64,000 bases of DNA from Lonicera japonica (taxonomy: Eukaryota > Streptophyta > Magnoliopsida > Dipsacales > Caprifoliaceae). The notes below the pieces were generated by a model. That model was not told the DNA's origin. It searched no databases and saw only the letters and a program-made list of their open reading frames with translations. The DNA is taken from positions 50,759,309 through 50,823,308 of the forward strand of contig CM038467.1 in assembly GCA_021464415.1 (NCBI GenBank). The letters run 5' to 3'. Both the position numbers and the translations under genes were made by a program. Within the stretch, counting starts at the first letter, position 1; every line of letters begins with the position of its first letter. Shown here piece by piece: positions 21,701-32,372 of the stretch.

Positions 21701-21920
21701 CTTGGCGGGCGATACGACGGTCACCTATCATCCCTCACGCTCGCGGTCTAGATCGGCGGCACCGTCTCAGTCGGTCCAGCAGTCGAGGCGCACATCCTGT
21801 CTTGGCCCTTCTCCTCAGGGTGAGGGTCGTACGATCTCGGAGAGTCCAGCGGAGGGTGCGGGAGAGACGGAAGCGAAGCGGCCGTGCATGATGGATCCTC
21901 CCCCTTCTCCTCAGCGTTGA
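18738..21920 (+). CDS. Antisense gene 1: plant mobile domain (PMD) protein, spliced, probably decayed
   Basis: Likely exons: 18738-19043; 19236 to about 19853 (intron 19044-19235, GT...AG, phase kept); about 19957-20130 (followed by GTATGA); about 20215-21050 (after TGTGGCAG); about 21154-21509 (after CTTCTTCAG, before GTATGT); 21582-21920 (after TTTTGGCAG). Exon 2 carries the PMD hallmark ERWWDMTHTFHWSWGEMTL and then EDVFVLTGLPFGGE. Later in it is LRLWWLPYLRFF, with the YTLAWGGYVL block expected of PMD, reached through a frameshift near 19560. Exon 4 continues (YLGKRVVRQ), then an acidic, Gly/Pro-rich linker. Exon 6 ends Ser/Arg-rich. PMD proteins of plants (MAIN/MAIL1 relatives) act in the nucleus in silencing and genome stability; related ORFs occur in Tat elements. 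The exon 3 frame contains a stop, so function is doubtful. Confidence 0.72.
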
Positions 21921-22480
21921 TGGTTTTTGATTGATGGTTTGATGATGTTAGGTTTTTATTTAGAAAAGACAATTTTAATTAGTTAATTAGTTATGTTTTG
22001 ATTTTAATAAAGACTTTGTTAATTTAGTGGTTAATTTAAATATATTTGTTTTGTTAGGAAAAACTGTTGGTTTATTAGTGTGACCGGTTTAATTTATGAA
22101 TAAAATGTTTATGCTTTTTAGAGAAAATATGTTTGCGTGTCATATGAATGTTACAAATTTATTGTGAATGTGTTTAGAAGAAATGGTTATATAACACATG
22201 TTGGTAAAATCATTATGAACTTGATTAAAATGAAAATGAAAATGATTAAGTATATATATTGGCGAACGTATGTGAAAGAATCATTAAGAGTGGCTGAATT
22301 TGATTACAAAAATGGTCAAGTATTCGTGTTGGCAAGTGATTATTAAATTTATATGCATGCAATGAATGGATCGTTCTTCCCGAATAAAGTCTGGCAACAT
22401 TCATATCATGATGTATTATTGTGAAGAAGAATTGGGGAAACGAAGATTTTGGAAAACGAAGATTTTTGACCAAGGGGGAG
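21921..22480. other. Spacer between the two antisense genes
   Basis: AT-rich sequence after the stop of antisense gene 1, with candidate poly(A) signals (AATAAA near 22004 and 22098). A 69-codon frame at 22137-22346 shows no motif. I see no gene here. Confidence 0.55.
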
Positions 22481-22605
22481 AGCCAACCGCACGCCCTACC
22501 CGCAAGGTGTAGCCGTACAGTTGGGAGGCAACCGTACGGTTGGTAGCCAGCCGTGCGGTTGGCCTCCAGCCGTGCGGTTGGCCTGTGCCTTTTTGCTATA
22601 AATAG
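22481..22605 (+). promoter_or_regulatory. Promoter of antisense gene 2: CCGTACGG array and TATA box
   Basis: AGCCAACCGCACG, AGCCGTACAGTTGG, CAACCGTACGGTTGG, AGCCGTGCGGTTGG and another AGCCGTGCGGTTGG occupy about 22481-22582, then TATAAATAG lies at 22597-22605. The start codon of the next gene is at 22694, about 90 bases further. The layout matches 18521-18630 and the 5' LTR promoter. Confidence 0.72.
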
Positions 22606-22693
22606 AGCGCAAATTTGTCCCTTTTTTCCCATCAAAATCACTATTCACTCTATCCTTCTAGCCTAAAAGTAGATTTTCTTTTCTTCTGTCGTC

Positions 22694-23926
22694 ATGTCTA
22701 TTTTCCGTACTAGTGCTGCATTTTCCCTCTTGTCTGATTTCGTATCTTTGGCCGAGGCCGACTGCGGTCTCAACTGGGGCGACCTGAGCCACCTTCACCG
22801 TTGGTGTTCGCATGAGATCAATTATTCGTTTCTGCTTGGTTTGGTTGAGTTCTGGGATGCCGAGGATCAGTGCTTCCATATCGGGTTAGACGAGCTCTGT
22901 CCGACGATCGAGGAGTTCACCTTACTGATGCGCCAGGACCTCTCATGGCCGCTGGCGTCTTTGCGGGATTCTAGGAGCCCTCGGGTTATGCTGGCGGAGT
23001 TTTTGGGACTGCGAGAGAGTGAGTGCCGGCCCATGATTGTAGACGGACGGCTCCACTTACGTCGTCTGGCTGACTTCTTCATGCAGCATGGCGATGATCC
23101 GGCTTATTTTTCAGGTCGAACTGCTGCCTGCATGATCTTTACTTTTTCTCAGATGCTTCTAGTTACTGATGATGCTATCATGGTTGATCCTCTTATTATT
23201 CGGGCTGTATCTGAGGCTAGATGCGGCCTTTTGGTGACTCCCATCTTACTGGCGGAGACATTGAATGGTCTGGATGCCGTGGTTCAGTGCCGTCTTAGCC
23301 ATTTTCGGGGTAGCCCATATCTGCTATATATGTGGGTTACTAAGAGGTTTCGGTATCTGGGGACTCGACTTCCCTGGGATTCTCGGCACTTCTTTCTTCG
23401 TCCCGACTACGCCATGATCCATCGTTTGTCATCTTTCGACTGGGCTGTCCGCTTCTCTGAGTCTTCTTCGTCGATTCGTTGGGATATCCCATGGTGGCGC
23501 ATGAGGACCATGATCATGAGTATGGGTGGGCAGAACTACCTCCGATTCCGTGGTTTACGAGAGACATCGTTCTACATACCCGGCCGGTTGACTAGACAGT
23601 TTGGTCTTCCTCTGAGTATACCCCTCCCCCTGAGAGATTTTTCTTCGGTTGCGCTACCTATTACCCCGAGGTTGGAGACGACTTTACGAGGTCTTTGGTC
23701 TACTCGCTTTGTTCGCCGATTTCATGGAGGAGAGCTCAGCATTACCCAGGTTACCCGGTCTGACGTTGTACTGCATGTTTGGTGTCGAGTTCGTCAGACT
23801 ATCGAGCACGAGCCTATGATGATGAGGTGGTTTAGGTTTGCGGACTCACGAGTGACGGAGGAGACAGTACTTGCTTCATATCAGACTATGGATTGGGAGA
23901 GGATCTTATATTCCGCTTCTGACTGA
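22694..23926 (+). CDS. Antisense gene 2: PMD-related (DUF7745-like) protein, intact
   Basis: A single uninterrupted 410-codon frame opposite in direction to gag-pol. The N-terminal half has LVEFWDAEDQCFHIGLDEL and CPTIEEFTLLM, followed by an LHLRRLADFFMQHG region and a long helical part. These features fit the DUF7745 type of plant protein, which is related to the plant mobile domain and common as an extra ORF of plant Gypsy elements. No signal peptide or membrane segment is evident; Trp/Arg-rich segments such as WDIPWWRMRTM lie near residue 275. The ATG is chosen because it is the first one after the TATA box at 22597 and the frame opens there. It converges with integrase, whose stop is 326 bases away. 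The biochemical role is unknown. Intactness beside a broken gag-pol is notable. Confidence 0.75.
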   Translation: MSIFRTSAAFSLLSDFVSLAEADCGLNWGDLSHLHRWCSHEINYSFLLGLVEFWDAEDQCFHIGLDELCPTIEEFTLLMRQDLSWPLASLRDSRSPRVMLAEFLGLRESECRPMIVDGRLHLRRLADFFMQHGDDPAYFSGRTAACMIFTFSQMLLVTDDAIMVDPLIIRAVSEARCGLLVTPILLAETLNGLDAVVQCRLSHFRGSPYLLYMWVTKRFRYLGTRLPWDSRHFFLRPDYAMIHRLSSFDWAVRFSESSSSIRWDIPWWRMRTMIMSMGGQNYLRFRGLRETSFYIPGRLTRQFGLPLSIPLPLRDFSSVALPITPRLETTLRGLWSTRFVRRFHGGELSITQVTRSDVVLHVWCRVRQTIEHEPMMMRWFRFADSRVTEETVLASYQTMDWERILYSASD

Positions 23927-24252
23927 TGGTTTTGGTGTTTAGGTTAGGTTTGGTACACTGCTTCTTTGTGAAAGCTTTTTGTATGTAGGTAGGTGGGCCT
24001 GTAGTAGAAGTATGTAGGAGCTTGGTGTATGTAGGTTTGTTTACATGGAAAAGTATGTATTAGCTTGACTTTGATTATATATACGGAAAATCTCTTTCTG
24101 TCTCCCTTTGCTTTCAAATAGACGAATATTATTATAATGAATAGACCGGGCCTGATTTTAGGTTGCCTACGTTTCCCCAGATAGTAAATTTTTTATTTTA
24201 TTTTTTTTTGGGGGGGGGGGGGCTCAGGTCTTCGTAGTTCATGAATACAATC
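23927..24252. other. Convergent intergenic region with G-run
   Basis: Shared 3' region of antisense gene 2 (plus strand) and integrase (minus strand). It holds a T-rich tract followed by a run of 13 G bases (about 24211-24223). No gene. Transcripts from both sides would overlap if either terminates late. Confidence 0.6.
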
Positions 24253-25319
24253 TCACTGGTAGTATTTCTTCAATCGATCAAGGTTGACTGGTAAGTTTAA
24301 CTCTTGGCCATCAATGTCGGTAAGAAGCACGACACCCCCATATAGGATTTTGGTAACAATGTAAGGGCCTGTCCACTTTGGCGAGAATTTTCCTCGTGGG
24401 TCTCGGGCTGGTTCGCGAATTTCTTTGAGTACTAAATCTCCAACCATGATGTTTCTGTCTCGGATCTTTTTATTAAAGGCTTTAGCAACACGTTTTTGAT
24501 ACCCTTGATGTTGATATGAAGCCCTCAAACGGTTTTCATCAATCATTGCCAATTCCTCATATTGCGCCTTTATCCAATCACTTTCAGTGACTTGGTTTTC
24601 CAAGACAACCCGTAAAGAGGGTATTTCCATTTCCACTGGTAAGACTGCTTCCATTCCATATATGTATGGGATAAAGGTGTTGATCCCGTAGAAACCCTCT
24701 CAGTAGTTCGATATCCCCAAAGAGTGTATGGGAGCTTTTCGGGCCAATCTCTGCCGGATCTGATCATCTTACTAATGATGTTCTTTAAATTCTTATTAGC
24801 AGCCTCAACGGCTCCATTAGTTTGCGGGCAATACGGAGAAGATTTGTGGCGTTTGATGCCATATTCTTCCATGATTTCGTTGGCTTCACCCTCAAAATGC
24901 GTCCCATTATCGGATATGATCTCATGTGGCAACCCGTATCGGCATATAATGTTGTGACCGATGAATCGAGCTACTTTTTGGGCATTCAAATCTTTGTAAG
25001 ACTCAGCTTCAACCCACTTGGTAAAATAATCGATGGCCACCAGAATATATTCATGCCCATTGCTTCCTTTTGGCGAGATCTTACCAATTATGTCGATACC
25101 CCAGATGGAAAATGGCCAGGGAGATGTCATAGGATATAACTCTTTTGGTGGAAGCTTATGTGCCTTGGCGTATATTTGGCATTGGTGACACCCTTTAACG
25201 TAGTCAAAACAATCCTTTTGCATCGTTAACCAGTAATACCCTTGCCGCACTATTTTACGTGCCAATGTATGACCACTCATATGTGGACCCCACTCCCCAC
25301 TATGAATTTGTTCCATCAT
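24253..25319 (-). pseudogene. Tat element integrase
   Basis: The minus strand from 25319 shows the HHCC zinc region (Q-I-H-SGEWGPH, C-FDYVKGCHQC) and the catalytic core: WGIDIIG (first Asp), IISDNGTHF (second Asp), and PQTNGAVEAANKNLK with the catalytic Glu. A one-base frameshift near 24655 moves the rest to the frame starting MEAVLPVEMEIPS at 24654. The C-terminal domain follows (GDLVLKEIREPARD, PKWTGPYIVTKILYGG) and ends at a natural stop at 24253. The upstream end joins the RNase H frame with a frame change near 25316-25370. Integrase inserts the element; one or two indels disable it. Confidence 0.9.
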
Positions 25320-27902
25320 TGCTCGAGATTTTTCTTCGTCAAGACATTGAAGGTGTATACCATCATCATTTCTTCAGTATAATTTTCCCGCACAGATGAT
25401 AAACCGGGATGCGAGTCGACGAAGTGTGACCCGGGTAGTTTTGTCGGTATTTGGCGGGTATTCATTATGCTTAAGCAATTGCCAGATATCGTAATACCAA
25501 ACGTTCTTATCAATCTCATTTCCGCTTTCAACGTCGAGTGATAGGCAAAATACCGGATTTATCCGTTTCTGAATCTGAATCTGAATCTGAATTTCTTCTT
25601 TTTCCCCCGGAATTTCAATCATCGAGGCCAGAGTAGCTAAGGCGTCAGCAAAGTTGTTCTGTGTTCTCGGGATATAGAAGAATTCAATACAGTCAAAATT
25701 TTTAGAAGTTTCTTCAAGTTGGGTTAAAAAGGGCAAAAGTTTTTCCTCTTTGATCTTCCACTTTATCAAAATCTGATGAATAATGAGAGCGGAGTCTCCG
25801 AACACTTGAATCTTGCGAACCCCTTTCTACAAAGCAATTTCTAACCCGACAATGCAAGCCTCATATTCCGCGATATTATTAGTACAAGGAAATTCCAGGC
25901 GAAAAGACATAGGGGTATGGGTTTGATCTGGGGAAATTAACAGGATCCCGATTCCATTTCCATTTCGGTTGCAAGCCCCGTTAAAATACATCTTCCATTC
26001 ATCATCTTTCGTAATTTCCATGATACCTTCATCAGGGAATCCAAAGTCCTGTAAGTCAGTATCAATAATAGGATTACCCGCTAAGTGGTCTGCTATGATT
26101 TGCCCTTTGACAGCCTTTTGGGTTACATAGGAAATGTCGAACTTTGAAAGCAAAAACACCCATTTAGCCATTCGATTAGTCAACACTGGCTTTTCGAACA
26201 GGTATCGCAAAGGATCCAGGCGAGAAATTAAGATCACGGAAAAGACCAACATATAGTGCCGCAATTTCTGGGTGGCCCAAACCAACGAGGCACACGATTT
26301 CTCTAAAGCCGTGTAGTTTTGTTCCCCTGGAGAAAACTTTTTGCTGAGGTAGTATATTGCTTGTTCAGTTTTTGTTTTCAACAAATGTTGTGCTAACATT
26401 GCCCCAACTGATGAGTCGTTGACCGACATGTATAGTATCAATGGGGTGCCTACTTGAGGAGGCGCCAAGACTGGCGGCTTGGCCAAATATTGTTTAATTT
26501 TATCAAAGGCTTCTTGGCATTGCTCGTTCCATTGCCCGTCCGAGCTTTTTTGGAGTAGCTTAAAAATTGGTTCACATGTTCGAGTCAACTGTGAAATGAA
26601 TCTGCTGATGAACTGTAGCCTCCCGAGGAAACCCCGTATTTCCTTTTCGATTTTAGGGACTGGCATTTCTTGAATAGCTTTAACCTTTGCTGGATCCACC
26701 TCGATTCCCTTTCTGCTGACTATATATCCCAGCATCTTGCCTTTGGTGACCCCGAATACACATTTTTGAGGATTCAAACGCATTTGAAATTGCATAAGCC
26801 GTTCAAAAAAGACCCGAAGAGTTTCCACATGACTTTTCCGGTCTAATGATTTGATGATCATGTCGTCGACATACACTTCGACTTCCTTATGAATCATATC
26901 ATGAAATAGAGTAGTTGCTGCTCGTTGATATGTAGCCCCGGCGTTTTTCAACCCAAATGGCATGACGGTGTAACAATAAGTACCCCATGGCGTGATGAAA
27001 GCCGTCTTTTCCTGATGATCAGGATGCATTTTGATTTGATTATATTCGGCAAACCCATCAACGAATGATTTTAAAGCATGATTTGCAGTGTTGTCGACAA
27101 TGAGATCAATGTTTGGCAGTGGAAAATCATCCTTTGGACATGCAGCATTTAAATTGCGATAATCAACACAAACCCGTACTTTGCCATTGGCTTTTGGTAC
27201 TGGCACTATGTTGGCCAACCAAGTAGGGTATTCAACGACCCGTATGAAGCCGACATCCAATTGTTTTGTGACTTCTTCTTTTACCTTGAGCGACCACTCA
27301 GGTATTAGTTTTCTTAACTTTTGCTTGACAGGTTTACATTCAGGTTTAGTGTGTATTTCATGCATCACAATGTTGGCGTCTAAACCCGGCATATCAGCGT
27401 ATGACCAAGCGAAAACATTAACAAACTCTTTCAACAAATTTTCTAAGTCTGTTTTTTCATCATGGCTTAATTCGACCCCAATTTTTATCTCTTTTTTGTC
27501 ATCAGTTGTTCCCAAATTTATTGTGACCGTGTCCCCTTCAATAGGTTGTATTCTTTGTTCATCATTCAAATTTTCATTCATAACTTCAATATCACAAGAA
27601 TCAAAGTAAGGGGAAATATTGTCAATTTTATTGATAGAAACATCACTTGGCATGGATATCATACATTCTAAATTTTGTACATTTCTATCAACATTCTTCT
27701 CTCTCTTTTTCTTCTTGTCTTCTTCAACGGGATGTATGAGGTGTACAGGGTCCTCGAGATAGTCTTCCTCAATTGCCATAACCTCAAACATGTCACCCAA
27801 CATCTCTTCTTCTTCCAGTGGCTCGGCAGGTGGCTTGGTTATTTTCAGCTTTGATGAGAAGGTATGAGTAAAACCTTCGCTCACATACAAGTCTTCTTCC
27901 AA
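25320..27902 (-). pseudogene. Tat element RT, RNase H and second (archaeal-type) RNase H
   Basis: A 691-codon frame (27902-25827) starts with an acidic linker, then RT from about residue 190 to 390: SFVDGFAEYNQI (first Asp), PFGLKNAGATYQRA and the catalytic YVDDMIIKS at about 344. RNase H follows (YMSVNDSSVGAML; ALEKSCASLVWA; GQIIADHLA). A second, archaeal-type RNase H then begins EWKMYFNGACNRNG and continues in a new frame (25805-25374) with FGDSALIIHQIL and FADALATLAS. Two RNase H domains are a hallmark of the Tat lineage. The expected first Asp of the second RNase H is Asn (YFNGA). A frame break lies near 25815. Confidence 0.9.
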
Positions 27903-27953
27903 GAAGATTTCTAATCCCGGCTGGCGCTTTCCCTCTTCATTTACCCATGGTTC

Positions 27954-29774
27954 CTAAAACCCACAGTAAGGGAAGTCTTCACCTTCTTTCACGAACCACC
28001 CATTTAACGATCTATCAGTGAATATGGTACTTTTTATGTGGTCATCATCCCCCGTATATCCCAATCCAGCAAGAGGACTCGGTTGTTGGTATGGCTCAAT
28101 CATTTGTGCAATGCCGGCTTTATATTTTCCCAAACCAATTCCCGATAAGAATTTCATTCTCCTCATCATCTGTACCACTTGGGCCTTCATTGTTGCCATG
28201 TCATCAGGGGGTAGATAATTCACAGTTTGGGTGGTGAGAGTTTGTACCTTCGGCTCATACGAAAATCCCCCGAGTTGGACATCTTGGCTCCCGATTCTTA
28301 ATACGGGCGAGTTTTTCGGCATTATTGTTCTTTCAGGATCTCCTTTAACGATGATGATGTCGCCATTGAAAGGTATTTTCATTTTTTGATGAAGTGAAGA
28401 GGGGAGTGCCCCAACTTCATGCAACCAGACTCATCCTAATAGCAAGTTGAAGCTTGATGGAATGTCAATGACTTGAAACTCAGTGGTAAACGTGGCCGGC
28501 CCTATTTGCATACTTAGCATGACGGAACCCAGTACCTCTCGCTTGGTATTGTCGTATGCCCTAACCGTGACTGGCGATTCTTCCAATGTAGTTAAGTCCA
28601 TACCCAAACGAACAGCGGTTTTCAAAGGGCACACATTAATTATAGAACCGTTATCCACAAGAACATAAGGTATAGAGATCCCACAGGCCACGACGGTGAT
28701 GTGTAGAGCCTGGTTATGATCCTGACCGAGCGGTGATAGATCTTTATCAAAAAACCCAAGTACTTGTTTTTGAAGCCCCATTGAAGCGATCATTGCGGTT
28801 AACTCATTCGGGGTGGATTCCAGAGGAACAACTAATTCGTCTAACATTTTCATTAGGGCCATCCGATGTGGCTTGGATGCCACTAAGAGTCCCCAAATTG
28901 AGATTTGGGCCTGCGTTTTCTTTAACTGTTCAACAACGCGCCCTTCTTTTGGATCTTTGGCAGGTTCCTTGGGAGCAGTGGCATCGGTAGGTTGCTTGGC
29001 ACTCGGTGGTTGGTAAACTCTCCCAGAACGGGTCAACTGTTGGACCCACGTTGCAACTGGATCATTTGCTTTTTCGGTTATCTCAATCGGGGCTGGAGGT
29101 GACTTTTCCTCGTCCTGCGAAATCTTACTCCAATCAAAGGCGATCATGTTTATTTGTGAGGAATGTAAACTTTGATGGGTGTCTCTATTTACTGCTTTTC
29201 CTCGGTTATATCCGAGCCCTTGTCGCCTCGGGTTGCCTCCGAGTCGTGGAAAGTGGATGATCCCTTGATTCTGTTTGCCAAGCCCAAGACCAGGTATAAA
29301 CTTCATTTGTTCCATCCAGCCCCTAACCTTTGGGCTAAATATCTCTTGTGACCGCGTGGTGTGAGTTTCATCAACACATAGCCCCAATAAGGTTTCATCT
29401 TCGATGTCTTCGGCGATTTTCTGAAACTTTTGGGGAGTGCATTTGGTGACTGTGGGTGAAGGCTTTAAATAGCCAAATTTCGACACTTCAACATTTTCTG
29501 TATTCCTGGCAGGTTTAATCAGGAATACAGGATCTGGTAAGTCTAAATCCTCCTCGATAGCGTTGATTCTATGATTAGGAAGGGGATTCCTGGCAACATT
29601 CGGTGCTGACGGATCTGGGATTCTCTTGCTATCGATTAGATTTTGGATTGCATGCTGTAGAGCCATACAACTATCAGTAGTGTGCCCAAACCCTTGGTGA
29701 TATTCACACCGCTCATTCATGTTCCAATGAGGCGGTATCTGTTGTGGTAGAGGTCTCGGATTCATGGGATACAT
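27954..29774 (-). pseudogene. Tat element gag C-terminus, G-patch motifs and aspartic protease
   Basis: The 447-codon frame (29774-28431) opens with a histidine-containing knuckle (CEYHQGFGHTTDSC), then a glycine-rich G-patch-like block (FIPGLGLGKQNQG, RQGLGYNRG), Pro-rich spacers and the protease active site VLVDNGSIINVCP near residue 400. DNGS in place of D(T/S)GS is usual for this lineage. The frame is closed after NLLLG by TGA at 28431, in the place of an Arg codon, which looks like a CGA to TGA change. It continues in the same frame (28424-27954) with a second G-patch-like block (FLSGIGLGKYKAG, LAGLGYTGDDD), then another stop near 27954 before the RT frame. Confidence 0.85.
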
Positions 29775-31234
29775 AATCCCAACTTCTTTCAGTTGCTCAA
29801 AAACCTTTCCTAACGGTCCCAGTAATTATGAAAAGTGTCGATCCCGTGAGCAGTTCTGATCAAACGTCCTGGGGTTGTTATTATTGTTGTTACGATACCC
29901 CGGTGTAGGATAGTCCCCAATGTTTTTCACAGAGTTCTAGGCATAAGGGTTGTTGGAATACCCTCTCCCATAAGACGTTACTTGATTGACGGCTGACGTA
30001 GAAGCCTTCTTGTATTGAGAGGCAGACTTATTGATTTCAGCCTGTTTGGCCAGGTCCTCTTCGATTTCGTTACTCACGTGGAGTAGAGCCTTGAACTTGC
30101 TAAAGAACTGATGACCCATTTGAGCCCGAATTTCGGGTTTCAAATTTTCACTATCATTCCCAATTGTTCTTCTTCATCCAGGCGCTCCCCCATTTGGGCT
30201 GTCAATTCTCTCCACCTCGTAACGAATTCGCTAATGCTCTCATTCTCTTTTTGTTTAGCCATCTCCAAATGTTTTCTTGTGACTTTAAGCTCTTCATTAG
30301 TTTTGTATTGCGCCACAAACTCTTGGACGATGGCTGACCACGATCTAACCCAGTGCTTTTCGAGGTTCAAAAACCAACTCTGGGCTGGTCTAGCTAGCGT
30401 AAGATGAAAAGAGTTAGCCAATTCAGCTTCCCCAATGTCATAAATTCTCATGGAGCGGACATATGATTTTAGGTGGAGTTTCGGCGGTGTAGTTCCTGTA
30501 AACTTTGGGATCGAAGGCATCTTAAATCCCACCGGATAATGAGCGTCACAGTACAAATTGTAGCTCTGTAACTGGGTCAAATCATTTGAACTTTCGGCGA
30601 CCTTCTGGGTAAGGGCTTTCAGTTGTTCCTTAAGTTCAGATAAGTCTTTGTCCCCCCGGTAACCTTCCACTGGTGAGGGGCCCTCCCCTTGGATACTCAT
30701 GGGCCTCCTTATCGGTTCATAATATGGATCGTGATAAGGTTCGTGGACCGGTTGCATTTGTGGAGGGGCTTGATTGGTAAGATCTTGGTGTAACCAATTG
30801 CCAACTGGATCATGCATGTGTTTGGGTTGGTTCAACTGTTCGAACGGCGGTGGTGCTTCCGTATGAACTGAGAGTGGCGGTGGTGGTGGAGGAATAATTG
30901 GAGTTTCCCTCGGTGGTTCTGCCAGGAGGCCTTTAGCCAACTCGTCCAACTTGGCACGAGTGTTTTGATTGTCGCTTAGTAACATGGCCATGCTTTGATT
31001 CAGGTTCATTAACATCTGGTACATGTCCTCAGGGTTCGGCAATGGAGCATTCATGTTTCCGCTTGTACTAGCCAGGTTTGGATCAGCATTGAGAGATGGG
31101 GTGTGATGCAGTGGCTGACCCCCAGCGGTATTACTCTGTGGCATTCCCGGGTTTGGGTAAAACGGACCGGGCGGTGGATCCGCTGCATTGTTGTATTGGC
31201 TGTTCCCATTTTGGTTCAGAGTATTCTGATCCAT
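29775..31234 (-). pseudogene. Tat element gag (capsid)
   Basis: Starts at the minus-strand ATG at 31234 (MDQNTLNQNGNSQYNN), with a Pro/Asn/Gln-rich first 150 residues, then the retrotransposon gag domain: MPSIPKFTGTTPPKLHLK, HLTLARPAQSWFLNLE, IVQEFVAQYKTNEELK and ESISEFVTRWRELTAQM. A frameshift near 30140 leads to another short frame (30143-29937, MKPEIRAQMGHQFFSKF), and a stop near 29830 separates it from the zinc-knuckle frame. Gag forms the cytoplasmic particle in which the element is reverse transcribed. Confidence 0.88.
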
Positions 31235-32353
31235 GTTGTCAGCAGAGTCTGGTCTGATGAGTCTCCCGGTGCTATCTCTTCCGGCCCACGCAGAGGCCAG
31301 TGTGAATGTCTGATGCCGGAAAAAAGGACAGATTCGATTGCACGTATTCCCCCCGAAAAAAATAACAATAATATATCAATTAGAACTTGCCGGACTTTAT
31401 CCAGAAATACATCGATCGGGACGAGAATAAACACACAAAAGATTTTCTTTAGGTGAGATAAAAAACAGACCGACGGCAACAACTTGAGAGCCCCGTATAG
31501 AGATAGGGTAGGAAAAGAATTCCATGGGTTCCCTGATCGTCTATAGTTTTGAGAAACCATTTCAAAAAGGAGCTTTTTAGAAAAATCATTTGAAAACCAC
31601 AGGAGGTTCTCTCTTCATGAGTTGCTTTATTCATGGAATCAGCATCAGGAAAATTACGAAGATTTAGTCCTTTTGAATTTTTACGGCGAAGGTCAGACAG
31701 CCTCCGGCCGTACCTGTCGGGACCATCATAGTATAAATGACAGGGCCTTAGCTGGTTTAGATTCTCACGACCGTCGGTCATTAAAACGACGCAGAAAATC
31801 TTTGTGTTCTAGGCTGACTCCCCTATATGCAAGCGTGGTTAAAGAGGGTAAGGTTTAAGGCTCCCTCCTATTTGGCAGGTCTTACGATATACCTCAAGAG
31901 CGCAGGTACGTGTAAGGACCTTTTGATATACATCCCGGGTACGTGAGCGTTCTCGTCACTCGACATACCTCGGTAAGTACTTGGCCAAGGAGAGTGGTCA
32001 CAGGCACTTTTGGCTAGTGCGGACCCGCAAGTCCGTGGCCTAGTCACGACTCTGGTCCCGAGGTTGATAGGGTAAAATTCACACTCGCGAAAATGCATGA
32101 TAAGACGTGAGTGTGTGCAAAATATCAATCTGGCAGTTCATTATTGACCAATGCTTTAAGATTTGTTACAGTATTTTACACAATTTTAATTATGAAAAAG
32201 ATTTTCCTCACGTAATTAGCAAATAAAGGCATCAGGGTATCCACCTAGATCGCTTCTATGTTATCCTAGGACTAAGGCCTGCAACCCTATATCTAATAAA
32301 TAACAGAAATTAAATATATGATCCATTATATCAGAGCTTAGTTCTCGATAACC
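31235..32353 (-). other. Tat element 5' untranslated region
   Basis: About 1.1 kb between primer site and gag. Short frames only, none with a motif; the separate ORF1 that Ogre elements carry before gag is not present here. Confidence 0.65.
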
Positions 32354-32371
32354 TCCCCAGCAGAGTCGCCA
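32354..32371 (-). promoter_or_regulatory. Tat element primer-binding site, tRNA-Arg
   Basis: The minus strand reads TGGCGACTCTGCTGGGGA one base after the 5' LTR. It is complementary to the 3' end of a plant tRNA-Arg apart from one base. tRNA-Arg priming is reported for Ogre/Tat relatives. Confidence 0.82.
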
Positions 32372-32372
32372 C

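Noticed and set aside
27181..27609. 142-codon plus-strand frame opposite Tat RT
   Set aside because: Antisense shadow of a conserved RT region; unlike the two antisense genes it has no promoter and no family match.
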